In this document: positions 50,465 to 59,377 of the stretch, in pieces | Layout: every line of letters begins with the position of its first letter | Numbering within the stretch: the stretch's first letter is position 1 | DNA from: Scatosoma sp045594025 | GTDB lineage: Bacteria; Bacillota; Clostridia; Christensenellales; Borkfalkiaceae | Assembly (NCBI GenBank): GCA_045594025.1 | Contig: JAZNXS010000003.1 | Location: 1-64,000 of the forward strand | Direction of reading: 5' to 3' | Length of the DNA: 64,000 nucleotides | The notes under the pieces: generated by a model | Database searches by the model: none | Told to the model about the DNA's origin: nothing | The model's input: the letters and a program-made list of their open reading frames with translations, nothing else | Position numbers and translations under genes: made by a program

Positions 50465-52644
50465 TAAAGGTGTAATACCCTATCTTTGATTTCCTGCGTT
50501 CTGCCCTGGTTCCAGTACTGCGTACCGATGTAGCCGCAGGTGCGTCTTGCGACGTTCATCTTTGCTTGGTCACGGTTATGGCAATGCGGGCATTCCCATA
50601 CGAGTTTCCCCGATTCGTCCGTGATGACCTGAATTTCACCGTCGTAGCCGCATTCCTGACAGTAATCGCTCTTCGTGTTCAATTCCGCATACATGATATT
50701 TTCATAGATAAATTTCATAACGGAAAGCACGGCAGGAATATTATCCTGCATGTTGGGAACTTCTACGTACGAGATAGCACCGCCGGGAGATAACTGCTGA
50801 AATTCGCTTTCAAACGAAAGTTTCTTAAACGCGTCGATTTCTTCGGAAACGTGTACGTGATAGCTGTTGGTGATATAGCTCTTATCCGTTACGCCGGGAA
50901 TAATACCGAAACGCTTTTGCAAACATTTCGAGAATTTATACGTCGTACTTTCAAGCGGCGTGCCGTACAAGGAGAAATCGATATTTTCCTTTTCCTTCCA
51001 TTCCTTGCACTTGTCGTTCATGTGCTTCATAACCGCCAAAGCAAACGGCTTCGCCTCTTCATCCGTATGCGATTTTTCCGTCATATATTTCACGCATTCA
51101 TACAAGCCTGCATAACCAAGAGAGATTGTAGAATAACCGCCAAAGAGCAATTTATCAATCTTTTCCCCTTTCTCAAGGCGAGCGAGCGCACCGTACTGCC
51201 ACAAAATAGGCGCTGCATCGGAAAGAGTACCCTTCAAACGGTTGTGACGTTCCATCAATGCTTGATAACAAAGCTCTAAACGCTCGTCGAAGATTTCCCA
51301 GAATTTCGCTTCATTTTTACCCGAAGAAAGCGCAACGTCTACGAGGTTGATTGTGACAACGCCTTGGTTGAAACGGCCGTAATATTTCGGCTTACCGTTT
51401 TCATCTATGTAAGGCGTTAAGAAGCTGCGGCAGCCCATGCAAGTAAAGCAATGTCCTTCGCCGTTCTTATCCACCTTGAATTCCAACATTTTCTTTTCGG
51501 AAATATAGTCGGGAACCATGCGCTTTGCCGTACATTTTGCGGCAAGCTCCGTAAGATACCAATACGGCTGTTCCTCGGAAATATTATCGGGTTCTAATAC
51601 GTAAATCAGCTTCGGGAAAGCAGGCGTAATCCAAACGCCGGCCTCGTTTTTAACGCCCATAATACGCTGACGCAACGTTTCTTCAATAATCAATGCAAGG
51701 TCTGCTTTTTCCTGCTCGTTACGCGCTTCATTCAAGTACATAAATACCGTCACAAAAGGCGCTTGACCATTGGTCGTCAAAAGGGTTACAACTTGGTATT
51801 GGATCGTTTGAATACCCCTCTTGATTTCATCGCGAAGACGCTTTTCTGCGATGGCTGCAATCTGCTCTTCCGTAGCGTTGAGTTCTTTCAATTCATCCGC
51901 CACTTCTTTGCGAATCTTTTTACGGCTGATTTCCACAAAAGGAGCAAGGTGCGTCAAAGAAATACTCTGGCCACCGTACTGGTTGGACGCAACCTGCGCA
52001 ATAATCTGCGTTGCAATATTACAAGCAGTAGAAAAGCTGTGCGGCTTTTCAATCAGCGTACCGGAAATAACCGTTCCGTTTTGTAACATATCTTCCAAAT
52101 TGACAAGGTCACAATTGTGCATATGCTGAGCGAAATAATCCGCGTCGTGGAAGTGAATCAACCCTTGATCGTGCGCCGTTACAATATCATTCGGCAATAA
52201 AATACGACGAGTAAGGTCCTTGGAAACCTCGCCTGCCATATAGTCACGCTGAACGCTATTCACCGTGGGATTTTTATTGGAATTTTCCTGTTTAACTTCC
52301 TCGTTGTTACATTCGATCAACGACAAAATCTGCGCATCCGTCGTGTTTACTTTACGAACAAGCGCACGGTTATAACGATAGGTAATATATTTACGCGCCA
52401 ACGCAAAACAAAGCGTTGCCATCAAGCGGTTTTCCACCATATCCTGGATTTCTTCTACGTGAGGCGCTCTGCCTAAATTGGCGCACTGCTCGGTAACTAC
52501 GTCAACAATGGCCTGCAAAGCCCCCTCGGATATACGGTCTCTATCCGCTACTTCATTATTAGCCTTTCGAATCGCCCCAGCGATTTTCTCCTTATCAAAT
52601 ACAACTTCCTCTCCACTTCTCTTAATAATCTTCATTTCTTTCAT
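50464..52644 (-). CDS. nrdD: Anaerobic ribonucleoside-triphosphate reductase
   Basis: Class III reductase, 726 aa, makes dNTPs without oxygen. The N-terminal ATP-cone (KIIKRSGEEVVFDKEKIAGAIRKA) is followed by the barrel, a C-terminal zinc site (YCQECGY..CPHCHN) and the glycyl-radical loop RRTCGYIGTQYWNQGR. AGGGG lies eight bases before the ATG at 52644. The regulatory region in front is unusually rich in NrdR-like boxes. Confidence 0.97.
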   Translation of the reverse strand: MKEMKIIKRSGEEVVFDKEKIAGAIRKANNEVADRDRISEGALQAIVDVVTEQCANLGRAPHVEEIQDMVENRLMATLCFALARKYITYRYNRALVRKVNTTDAQILSLIECNNEEVKQENSNKNPTVNSVQRDYMAGEVSKDLTRRILLPNDIVTAHDQGLIHFHDADYFAQHMHNCDLVNLEDMLQNGTVISGTLIEKPHSFSTACNIATQIIAQVASNQYGGQSISLTHLAPFVEISRKKIRKEVADELKELNATEEQIAAIAEKRLRDEIKRGIQTIQYQVVTLLTTNGQAPFVTVFMYLNEARNEQEKADLALIIEETLRQRIMGVKNEAGVWITPAFPKLIYVLEPDNISEEQPYWYLTELAAKCTAKRMVPDYISEKKMLEFKVDKNGEGHCFTCMGCRSFLTPYIDENGKPKYYGRFNQGVVTINLVDVALSSGKNEAKFWEIFDERLELCYQALMERHNRLKGTLSDAAPILWQYGALARLEKGEKIDKLLFGGYSTISLGYAGLYECVKYMTEKSHTDEEAKPFALAVMKHMNDKCKEWKEKENIDFSLYGTPLESTTYKFSKCLQKRFGIIPGVTDKSYITNSYHVHVSEEIDAFKKLSFESEFQQLSPGGAISYVEVPNMQDNIPAVLSVMKFIYENIMYAELNTKSDYCQECGYDGEIQVITDESGKLVWECPHCHNRDQAKMNVARRTCGYIGTQYWNQGRTQEIKDRVLHL

Positions 52645-52701
52645 GTCTCTAACCCCTAACTTCTTCCTTCTATCTTATGTGAAAACAAATCTATCGAAAA
52701 A

Positions 52702-52857
52702 AAACAATATCTTGCGTTAAATCTACCGTCTATAACACAATATATTGTGTACGTGCCGTTTTTCGTGCTTTACTATTATACCATATCTTGTGCCAAAGTC
52801 AAGCAACTGAACACAAAATATGGTATAGGAAAAACTTATAGATACAAGATATGGAAA
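52702..52857. promoter_or_regulatory. Array of five NrdR-like boxes upstream of nrdD
   Basis: 16-bp sites start at 52702, 52735, 52778, 52811 and 52842; intervals are 33, 43, 33 and 31 bp, close to whole helical turns. The site at 52735-52750 (ACACAATATATTGTGT) is a perfect palindrome and matches the known NrdR box. The others share the core of that box; two are in reverse orientation. NrdR is an ATP/dATP-sensing repressor of reductase genes; nrdR itself is not in the window. Confidence 0.7.
52775..52802 (-). promoter_or_regulatory. Promoter of nrdDG
   Basis: Minus-strand TTGACT (52797-52802), 16 bp, TATAAT (52775-52780). The third NrdR-like box overlaps the spacer and -10. The mRNA leader would be about 125 nt. 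Confidence 0.82.
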
Positions 52858-52943
52858 AGCGATTTTTGCCTTAAAATTAGGGAATGTCAAGTAAATTTAA
52901 CGATTTTTGCTATTGAAAAATAAAATACTTTAATACTTTTTAA

Positions 52944-52985
52944 CAAAAAAACGAGGATTTTTTGACAAAAATTCCCCGTTTTTTG
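52944..52985 (-). terminator. Terminator after the Rho-like gene
   Basis: AAAAAACGAGGAT pairs with ATTCCCCGTTTTTT (one G-U pair) around a loop of about 12 nt; the minus strand then runs TTTTTTTG. The interval up to nrdD is otherwise regulatory. Confidence 0.7.
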
Positions 52986-52996
52986 ATTTCTTATTT

Positions 52997-54496
52997 TTAT
53001 TTTTTTATTTGTTTATACGCTTGCTGTTCCAGTCTGTCAAAATCCGGCGAATCGGACAGCAATTCGAAAAGTTTTGGTGCGCCGTACTTAGGCAAATATT
53101 CGCTGTGGATAAATACATTGAAGGATGACTGTCTGAAACCGACCAACTTATCCGTGTATTTCCCTCCACAGGAAGAAACGTCAAGCGCAGGATAAATACG
53201 ACGTTTTGCTAATTCCTCATCCAAATAGATTTCCAAATTTGCAACCGTGGAAAGCTCGGATTTGAGTAAATCGTCGGCAGGATTACCCGTATCTGTCGCC
53301 AAAGCGCCTAAAATGGTAATCGAACCGCCTTTATCCAAGCATCTTGCCGCGCCAAGATACCGCTTTAAATATTGCAACGTTTTGCTTTCTAAGCCGCCTG
53401 CTAATACTTTACCGCCAACCGATTGTTCGGTGTCGTTAAACGCCCTCGATAATGCATTGAAGGAATCGACAATGAGCAAGACGTCTTTACCGTTTTCTGC
53501 GTAACGTTTCGCGCGTTTTAATAAGAAGTCCGCCACAAATACTTGGCGAGAAGGCTCGTCTTCATACGTTGTATACAATAAATTGTCCGCTTTAATAAAT
53601 TTTCTAAACTGAATAATGCTTTCGGGCGACTGATCCACCAGCAACGTCAACACTTTCAGCTGCTTATTTTCTTTTATCGCAACCTGCGCCATTTCCAAAA
53701 GCAACGTACTCGTCCCCGATTTCGGCGGCGCAAGAACTAAACCTCTTTGCCCTCTTCCAAACGGCAAAATCCACTCGAAAAACTTCGGTAATACCCTTCC
53801 GTTTTCTTTCCCACTATAAAAATGCATACGCTTTTGAGGCTCTACCGCCATGCATTCGTCAAACTTATTGCGACGGAAAGTGCCTAAAACCAAATCATTG
53901 ACGGTCAAAATCGACGTTGCAACCAACGCATTTTGACGCTTTTCACAATAGCAGGTGATGACGTCCCCTTCCCGTAAATCGTGTGCGCGGATCAAATCCA
54001 CGGAGATAATAATTTTTACGGCGGGATCACTGCAATCCAAAGGCAATAACATCGAAACGTTATTTAACGTCTCAAGCTGTCCTTTAAAAATCTCCCTTAT
54101 GCCATCCTTTTCCAACTCTTTCGCGTTTGGATCTTCCACCGTTAACACAAAAGGAGTTTCTTTCACTTTTTTTAATCTTGCATCAAAATCAAAAACGTCG
54201 CCGCTTTCTTGGGGAGAAGGTACCCCATATAAGACGCGCAAGGTTTGAACATACTCCTCCACCTTTGGATCTACAAAATCGTTTTTAACGGGAGCACCGC
54301 GGTTCGAACGGGGTTTCGGCGCAATCTCCCCTGCCAAAACCGCAACGATATCCGCGATAAGCACTCCTTTTGTCTTATCCTTGGTGGGATTGTCCACCCC
54401 GATTTTCCTGCCGTATGCACGAAGCGTATTCAGCGCCAAACCGCCAAGAAACTCTTTGCAAGCGTATTTAAATTCTGTAAAATTTTTCTCTGCCAT
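52997..54496 (-). CDS. rho: Rho-family protein with a degenerate ATPase site
   Basis: A 499-aa protein with the Rho layout: N-terminal helical domain, OB-like fold, then the hexameric ATPase (RGLVLAPPKSG, GKVLAGGLESKTLQYLKRYLGAAR, RRIYPALD). Key residues are missing. The P-loop reads PPKSGTST with Thr262 for the essential Lys. LVDQSPES replaces the E. coli IDERPEE catalytic Glu (Gln289). SCGGKYTDKL replaces the SGTRKEE arginine-finger motif. The RNA-binding GFGFLR motif is also not recognisable. ATP hydrolysis looks unlikely. Its ATG overlaps the metallo-hydrolase stop (TAATG). I cannot tell whether a normal rho exists elsewhere. Confidence 0.85.
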   Translation of the reverse strand: MAEKNFTEFKYACKEFLGGLALNTLRAYGRKIGVDNPTKDKTKGVLIADIVAVLAGEIAPKPRSNRGAPVKNDFVDPKVEEYVQTLRVLYGVPSPQESGDVFDFDARLKKVKETPFVLTVEDPNAKELEKDGIREIFKGQLETLNNVSMLLPLDCSDPAVKIIISVDLIRAHDLREGDVITCYCEKRQNALVATSILTVNDLVLGTFRRNKFDECMAVEPQKRMHFYSGKENGRVLPKFFEWILPFGRGQRGLVLAPPKSGTSTLLLEMAQVAIKENKQLKVLTLLVDQSPESIIQFRKFIKADNLLYTTYEDEPSRQVFVADFLLKRAKRYAENGKDVLLIVDSFNALSRAFNDTEQSVGGKVLAGGLESKTLQYLKRYLGAARCLDKGGSITILGALATDTGNPADDLLKSELSTVANLEIYLDEELAKRRIYPALDVSSCGGKYTDKLVGFRQSSFNVFIHSEYLPKYGAPKLFELLSDSPDFDRLEQQAYKQIKK

Positions 54497-55143
54497 TATG
54501 CTTTATATCGCTCCATGTAAATCACTGTCGTTTTTTGCGTTCCGTATGTCGTTTTAGCAATCTGCCATTGTCCGTTTTTGCACGTTAGAACGTTTTCTGC
54601 CTTTTGTAAAAATCCGCTTGCGTCCGTAATATCCAAAGCGCCATCCAAAGGACGGTAATGCATGGGAATAACAAATTTCGGCTGATAAGCTTCGATGTAT
54701 TGCCAGGCTTGCGTGCTATCGATGGTATACGTGCCGCCGATGGGAATCAGCCAAATATCGGCGTTTAATACGCTTTTAGGAGAAATTTGAGACAAATCCT
54801 CACCCAAATCCCCAAAATGACAAAGCGATATACCGTCCGCTTCGATATAGAACATGACGTTTGCGCCACGTAATGCGCCGCGCATGGGATCGTGCCAGCT
54901 GTCTTCGCCTATAATCTTAACGCCGTGCGTTTCGTAAACGCCTGCCTTGTCTATCACAAGCGGCTCACCCTCAACCGCCTCTACATAATTATGGTCGAAA
55001 TGCCCGTGACTTATCAATACGACGTCCGCCATCAAGCCTTTCGGCAATTCATAGCCGACCTTCGTGTACGGGTCTGTTAAAATTGTAACGCCAGCCTGTG
55101 TTTCTATCAAAAAACACGCGTGACCTAAATAGGTAATTTTCAT
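54496..55143 (-). CDS. Metallo-beta-lactamase-fold hydrolase (UPF0173-like)
   Basis: A 215-aa MBL protein with MKITYLGHACFLIET, the zinc motif SHGHFDHNY (HxHxDH), a further His in DSWHDP, a CHFGDLGE motif and IPMHYRP. It resembles UlaG/UPF0173 metal-dependent hydrolases; substrate unknown. It overlaps DUF1934 upstream (ATGA) and the Rho-like gene downstream (TAATG), so all three are translationally coupled. Confidence 0.9.
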   Translation of the reverse strand: MKITYLGHACFLIETQAGVTILTDPYTKVGYELPKGLMADVVLISHGHFDHNYVEAVEGEPLVIDKAGVYETHGVKIIGEDSWHDPMRGALRGANVMFYIEADGISLCHFGDLGEDLSQISPKSVLNADIWLIPIGGTYTIDSTQAWQYIEAYQPKFVIPMHYRPLDGALDITDASGFLQKAENVLTCKNGQWQIAKTTYGTQKTTVIYMERYKA

Positions 55144-55526
55144 GCTTGTACCCTTCCTAATATTCGCAGAGACATCTTTTGTACCTCGCCGCCGATAACC
55201 AAATCGTATTGCAGCGACAATAACAAGGAGCGCTCTGTAACCGAGTACGCTACTTTATGCGTCACCGTTTGAATTGCGCCGCCAGCGCCGCCAATCCCAA
55301 TTTCACCGTTTGTAATCTTGCCACGCTCTAAACACAATTTGAGGGTATAATCTCCCTGACGCTCAACGTTGGCGGTTTCCCCTTGCAAACGCACGTCAAC
55401 AATGGCGTTTTCCTCTCTATACCGTATACGCACGACGGAGGAAGAAAGCTCGATTTCCCCTTTACGGACAATTGTATTTTCCTGCCCGTCTACGTTGGTT
55501 GTAATTGTCAGTTCGCACGGTTTCAT
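55140..55526 (-). CDS. DUF1934 (YwiB-like) beta-barrel protein
   Basis: A 128-aa small calycin-like barrel with DUF1934 features (CELTITTNVDGQENTIVRKGEIEL, DYTLKLCLERGKITN, SLLLSLQYDLVIGGEVQKMSLRI). The family's function is unknown. An open frame starts at a GTG (55559), but that is at the transcription start and spans the 0A boxes, so I chose the ATG at 55526. It is the first gene of the operon with the metallo-hydrolase and the Rho-like protein. Confidence 0.85.
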   Translation of the reverse strand: MKPCELTITTNVDGQENTIVRKGEIELSSSVVRIRYREENAIVDVRLQGETANVERQGDYTLKLCLERGKITNGEIGIGGAGGAIQTVTHKVAYSVTERSLLLSLQYDLVIGGEVQKMSLRILGRVQA

Positions 55527-55534
55527 CCCGATTT

Positions 55535-55551
55535 TTCGACCTCTTTCGACG
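55535..55551. promoter_or_regulatory. Tandem 0A-like boxes at the start of the Rho-like operon
   Basis: TTCGACC (55535-55541) and TTCGACG (55545-55551): two same-orientation Spo0A-type boxes, 10 bp apart with a 3-bp gap, as upstream of spo0A. They lie about 6-22 nt after the expected transcription start, where a bound protein would block transcription, as at abrB. Confidence 0.5.
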
Positions 55552-55563
55552 ATTTTCACATTG

Positions 55564-55592
55564 ATTATATCAAATATTGTACAAAATGTAAA
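55564..55592 (-). promoter_or_regulatory. Promoter of the DUF1934-hydrolase-Rho operon
   Basis: Minus-strand TTTACA (55587-55592), 17 bp, TATAAT (55564-55569). Confidence 0.82.
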
Positions 55593-55633
55593 CCCGAAAT
55601 GGAAACTTTTTGAAAAATAATCAAAAATTCCTT

Positions 55634-56458
55634 TTAATCGTTGCCGCGTTTGATGGTTTCGCGTATTAAACGGCCCTCTTTTAATGCTTCAGAAAGCGAT
55701 TCCGCATCCCCATTTTTGATGGCTTCTCTGTATACCGATAAATGGGAGATAAGCCCATCCAATTCCGCCAAAATATATTCTTGATTGCTCATATAAAGCT
55801 GCGTCCACATTTTTTCATCAACGCCGGCGATACGCGTCATGTCCTGAAAACTGCCGCCCGTAAAACCGTCGCATTGCTTAACCTGTGGACTCTTTACGTA
55901 GGCATTGGACACGATATGCGCCAACTGTGAGGTGAGCGCAATTTTTTTATCGTGCTCTTCCGCCGTGCATTCGACGATTTTCCCAAAACGCATTGCCGCA
56001 GCGTATTCTTTAATTTCAGCAACGTCTTCTTCCCTCGTTTGCGCCGCGTGCGTAATAATCAGGTTTGCCCCATGGAATAAATCAACGCTTGCCGAGGCAA
56101 TGCCCGAAGTCTCCTTCCCTGCCATAGGATGAATCCCTACGTAGCGGTAGTTCCGCTTTTTCGAATAAACAACCTTTTCAGGCAATTCCTTTACGCCGCA
56201 AATATCCGTTACCAAAGCGCCGTCCTTAAAATTTGCCTTATCGAGATAATCCAACGTCGCCTGAGGCGGTACAGCCAAAAACACGACGTCGTATTCGCTG
56301 ATATCATTGCCCTTCGCGTGAATATACCCTGCCTGCAAAGCAAATTCTACGGAAGTATCGCTTCTGCCAAAACCGTCCACCGTATATCCTGCCTTTGTCA
56401 GCGCTCCGCAAATCGAACCGCCGATGATACCCAAACCGATTACCGCTATCTTTTTCAT
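55634..56458 (-). CDS. tyrA: Prephenate dehydrogenase
   Basis: A 274-aa NAD(P)-dependent enzyme of tyrosine synthesis. The Rossmann motif GLGIIGGSI, GIHPMAGKETSGIASA (catalytic His region) and TSQLAHIVSNAYV are visible. There is no chorismate mutase or ACT domain. AAGGAG precedes the ATG. It is monocistronic, with no other aromatic genes nearby. Confidence 0.95.
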   Translation of the reverse strand: MKKIAVIGLGIIGGSICGALTKAGYTVDGFGRSDTSVEFALQAGYIHAKGNDISEYDVVFLAVPPQATLDYLDKANFKDGALVTDICGVKELPEKVVYSKKRNYRYVGIHPMAGKETSGIASASVDLFHGANLIITHAAQTREEDVAEIKEYAAAMRFGKIVECTAEEHDKKIALTSQLAHIVSNAYVKSPQVKQCDGFTGGSFQDMTRIAGVDEKMWTQLYMSNQEYILAELDGLISHLSVYREAIKNGDAESLSEALKEGRLIRETIKRGND

Positions 56459-56487
56459 ACCTGCTCCTTAGATATTACATTTTACTT

Positions 56488-56516
56488 ATCATAGCATATT
56501 TGTCCGTAAAATACAA
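56488..56516 (-). promoter_or_regulatory. Promoter of tyrA
   Basis: Minus-strand TTGTAT (56511-56516), 17 bp, TATGAT (56488-56493). Confidence 0.75.
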
Positions 56517-56535
56517 GCAATCTAAAGAAAAAACT

Positions 56536-56566
56536 AAAAAGAAAGAAAGAGCGATTACTCTTTCTT
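56536..56566 (-). terminator. Terminator of spoIIID with the stop codon in its loop
   Basis: AAGAAAGAG (56543-56551) pairs with CTCTTTCTT (56558-56566). The loop contains the spoIIID stop, and TTTCTTTTTAG follows on the minus strand. Confidence 0.72.
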
Positions 56567-56836
56567 CCCTTGATTTTTTTGACTTTTGGTTTTTTCTACG
56601 TACTTTTCCCGTGTAGCGATACCGCCGCGGATATGACGCTCGCTTAAGTTTAATTCCAACACTTTACGCGTACGTTCGTATAAATCCGCATCGATATATT
56701 TCAGCCGTTCGGAAACGTCTTTATGTACCGTTGATTTACTGATAGAAAAATGTGCGGAACACGCACGGACGGTACAACCCGTCTCTACGATATATTCCGC
56801 ACATTGAATTGCTCTTTCTTCAATATATTCCCACAA
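56555..56836 (-). CDS. spoIIID: Sporulation regulator SpoIIID
   Basis: A 93-aa mother-cell regulator. It aligns from residue 1 with B. subtilis SpoIIID (MWEYIEERAIQCAEYIVETGCTVRACSAHFSISKSTVHKDVSERL, with the helix-turn-helix at SKSTVHKDV) and has the RHIRGGIATREKY basic tail. The start is TTG at 56836 with GGAGG eight bases upstream; no in-frame ATG fits. Its presence implies an at least partly retained sporulation programme. Confidence 0.93.
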   Translation of the reverse strand: MWEYIEERAIQCAEYIVETGCTVRACSAHFSISKSTVHKDVSERLKYIDADLYERTRKVLELNLSERHIRGGIATREKYVEKTKSQKNQGKKE

Positions 56837-56867
56837 ATCCCCGACCTCCGTTAAATGGTTACGGAAT

Positions 56868-56898
56868 ATTCTATGTCGGTTTTTAAGAGGTTATAACT
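56868..56898 (-). promoter_or_regulatory. Possible sigma-E-type promoter of spoIIID
   Basis: Minus-strand AGTTATAA (56891-56898), 15 bp, CATAGAAT (56868-56875). The -10 fits the sigma-E form CATAnAnT; the -35 fits weakly. B. subtilis spoIIID is sigma-E dependent. No sigma-A promoter is visible here. Confidence 0.4.
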
Positions 56899-56910
56899 GA
56901 TTTTAGCTGT

Positions 56911-59376
56911 TTATTCCCCTTTTTTGTAAGGCATAGGGATTACCTGCAAAATCGAATCCTCCGCATAGCGACTGATCTTCTTCGCTCTTGCGCTTTGTAC
57001 CGAAATGAAGATGTCTTCACTGGACAATTCGCTAACCGCGTGATTCTTTTCTTCTACCGCAAGCATATACGGCATCGTTACGTACGCCGCCGTCAAGACG
57101 CTAGCGCCGTCCTTCAAAGAAACGATCATAGAGCCTTTCTTATAACGCTTCGAGGGCTCGATTTGCGAGGCGATGACTTTCTTAAATTTCCCTTCTGTGG
57201 TGGCGATAATAATTTCGCCTTCCTCGCTGATTTGCGTCATTAGAACAACGCAATCGCCCTCACGAAGCATGATACCTCGTACACCCGTTGCGATTCTGCC
57301 CTGCGTGGGAATATCGTCCTTCATCGCATTGAGGCAAATACCCTCTTTCGTAACAATGATGATGGTATCGTCAGGATTCAAATCCTCTTCCACGCCGATG
57401 AGCTCATCTTCTTCGTTGAGTTTTACCGCTTGGAAGCAATCCTTCTTCTGTTCGTATTCCGACCAGTCAGACTTCTTGATCATACCTTTCTTGGTATAGA
57501 ACATTAAGCTACCGTAAGGCAAGCGTTCACCCACCTCAAACATAGCAACCACTTTTTCACCCGTCTCCGCATCTTTGCTGAGATCCTTTAAGGTAAGCCC
57601 TTCGTCGCTCAGCTTGCATTCCAAATCGGGATCAGAAAGATCAATCTTATGGCAATTACCGTAGTTGGTAAAGGCAAAGACACGTTTATCCGTCTTCGTC
57701 TTTAAGAGTTTCGTCGCGATAAGCTGCGGCTTGAACTTTCCATCGATCGGTTTTTCCAAAGCCTCCACTTGCTTACCCGTCAGCACTTTAAAGCAGTCGT
57801 CCGCCGTATACGCAAGCATACAGGGTACGCCGGGCTTCTTTTCCGCTGCCGTTGCAATCAATCCGTCCGCTTCGTCGCGCGTGAATACCAAACGGGATTT
57901 TCTGGGCGAAGGATATGCATTTTTGATTTCCGTGATTTCCTCTTTGACCACTTGCAACTGCAAATCACCACTCTTGGAAATCGCCGTAAGCTTTTTGATA
58001 AGCTTCTTCAATTCCTTCAGCTCGTTTTCAAGCTTATAAATTTCCAACTTCGTCAATCTGGACAGCTTTAAATCCAAAATCGCTTGCGCTTGTTCTTTGG
58101 AAATCTCGAAACGCGCCATCAATTTCGATCTTGCGTCCGCTGTACTATCCGATTTCTTAATAATCGCGATCACTTCGTCTATATTTTGTACCGCAATAAT
58201 CAAGCCTTCCAAGATATGGCATCTTGCCTGCGCTTGCGCAAGTTCGAACGCTGTTCTACGCTTGATGACTTTCTGTTGATACTTCACGTAATGACGAATC
58301 ACGTCAAGCAAACCAAGCTGTTGCGGCTTACCGTCTGCGATTACGACCATATTGATACCGAACGTTACTTCCAAATCGGTATACTTATACAAGCATTTCA
58401 AAATCGCATCGGGATCGGCGTCTTTCTTGATACGAATGACGGCGCGCATACCCGTTCTATCCGATTCGTCCGTTACGTGATCGAGTCCTGCGAGCTCCTC
58501 TTTCTTCTCTTCACGAAGATCGACGATTTTACGAAGTAATTGCGCTTTATTGACTTGATAAGGAAGCTCGGTAATAATAAGGTTGGTCTTTCCGCTGTCC
58601 GTCTTTTCTACCGCAATTTTCGCACGCAGTGTGATTTTACCTCTACCTGTTTTATAGGCTTGAATTAATTCGTTTGCAATAATCAAGCCGCCCGTAGGGA
58701 AATCGGGAGAAGGAATATATTCCATCATCTCTTCCAAAGAAATTGCGGGGTTGTCAATATAAGCAACAACGCCGTTGATGACTTCTTCTAAGTTATGCGT
58801 AGGGATATTCGTTGCCAAACCGACAGCAATACCCGATGCGCCGTTGACAAGCAAGTTGGGGAATCGACCGGGCAAGACGTCCGGTTCTTCCAAGCTATCG
58901 TCAAAGTTGGGGGAAAAGGTTACCGTTTCCTTGTCGATATCACGCAAAAGCTCCAACGCCAAAGGCTGCATTCTCGCTTCTGTGTAACGCATTGCAGCCG
59001 CAGGGTCACCGTCAACCGAACCATAGTTGCCGTGTCCGTCGATCAGGGTTTTCCCCATGTTGAAATCCTGTGCCATGCGCACCATCGCATCGTATACCGA
59101 GCTATCGCCGTGAGGATGATATTTACCCATGCAATCCCCAACGATACGCGCACTCTTTTTATGCGGTTTATCGGGCGTTAAGCCCATTTCTTTCATGGTA
59201 TAAAGAATACGTCTTTGTACAGGTTTTAAGCCGTCTTCCACACGAGGCAGCGCTCTATCGAGAATAACGAATTCCGCATACGGAAGCATGGAAGAATGCA
59301 ATACTTTTTCAAGAGGTTCAATAAATAATTGACCTTGCGGTTCAATCATTTCAGGCTCGTTTTTCTTTCTCGCCAT
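56911..59376 (-). CDS. parC: Type IIA topoisomerase subunit A (ParC-like)
   Basis: An 821-aa DNA-cleaving subunit. It shows RALPRVEDGLKPVQRRILY, GKYHPHGDSSVYDAMVRMAQDF (quinolone region, Ser present) and AAAMRYTEARM with the catalytic Tyr. The C-terminal beta-pinwheel is present, but the GyrA-box position reads QKKDCFQ instead of QRRGGKG, which favours topoisomerase IV over gyrase. It lies 1 bp after the B subunit. Automatic annotation may call it gyrA. Confidence 0.88.
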   Translation of the reverse strand: MARKKNEPEMIEPQGQLFIEPLEKVLHSSMLPYAEFVILDRALPRVEDGLKPVQRRILYTMKEMGLTPDKPHKKSARIVGDCMGKYHPHGDSSVYDAMVRMAQDFNMGKTLIDGHGNYGSVDGDPAAAMRYTEARMQPLALELLRDIDKETVTFSPNFDDSLEEPDVLPGRFPNLLVNGASGIAVGLATNIPTHNLEEVINGVVAYIDNPAISLEEMMEYIPSPDFPTGGLIIANELIQAYKTGRGKITLRAKIAVEKTDSGKTNLIITELPYQVNKAQLLRKIVDLREEKKEELAGLDHVTDESDRTGMRAVIRIKKDADPDAILKCLYKYTDLEVTFGINMVVIADGKPQQLGLLDVIRHYVKYQQKVIKRRTAFELAQAQARCHILEGLIIAVQNIDEVIAIIKKSDSTADARSKLMARFEISKEQAQAILDLKLSRLTKLEIYKLENELKELKKLIKKLTAISKSGDLQLQVVKEEITEIKNAYPSPRKSRLVFTRDEADGLIATAAEKKPGVPCMLAYTADDCFKVLTGKQVEALEKPIDGKFKPQLIATKLLKTKTDKRVFAFTNYGNCHKIDLSDPDLECKLSDEGLTLKDLSKDAETGEKVVAMFEVGERLPYGSLMFYTKKGMIKKSDWSEYEQKKDCFQAVKLNEEDELIGVEEDLNPDDTIIIVTKEGICLNAMKDDIPTQGRIATGVRGIMLREGDCVVLMTQISEEGEIIIATTEGKFKKVIASQIEPSKRYKKGSMIVSLKDGASVLTAAYVTMPYMLAVEEKNHAVSELSSEDIFISVQSARAKKISRYAEDSILQVIPMPYKKGE

Positions 59377-59377
59377 C

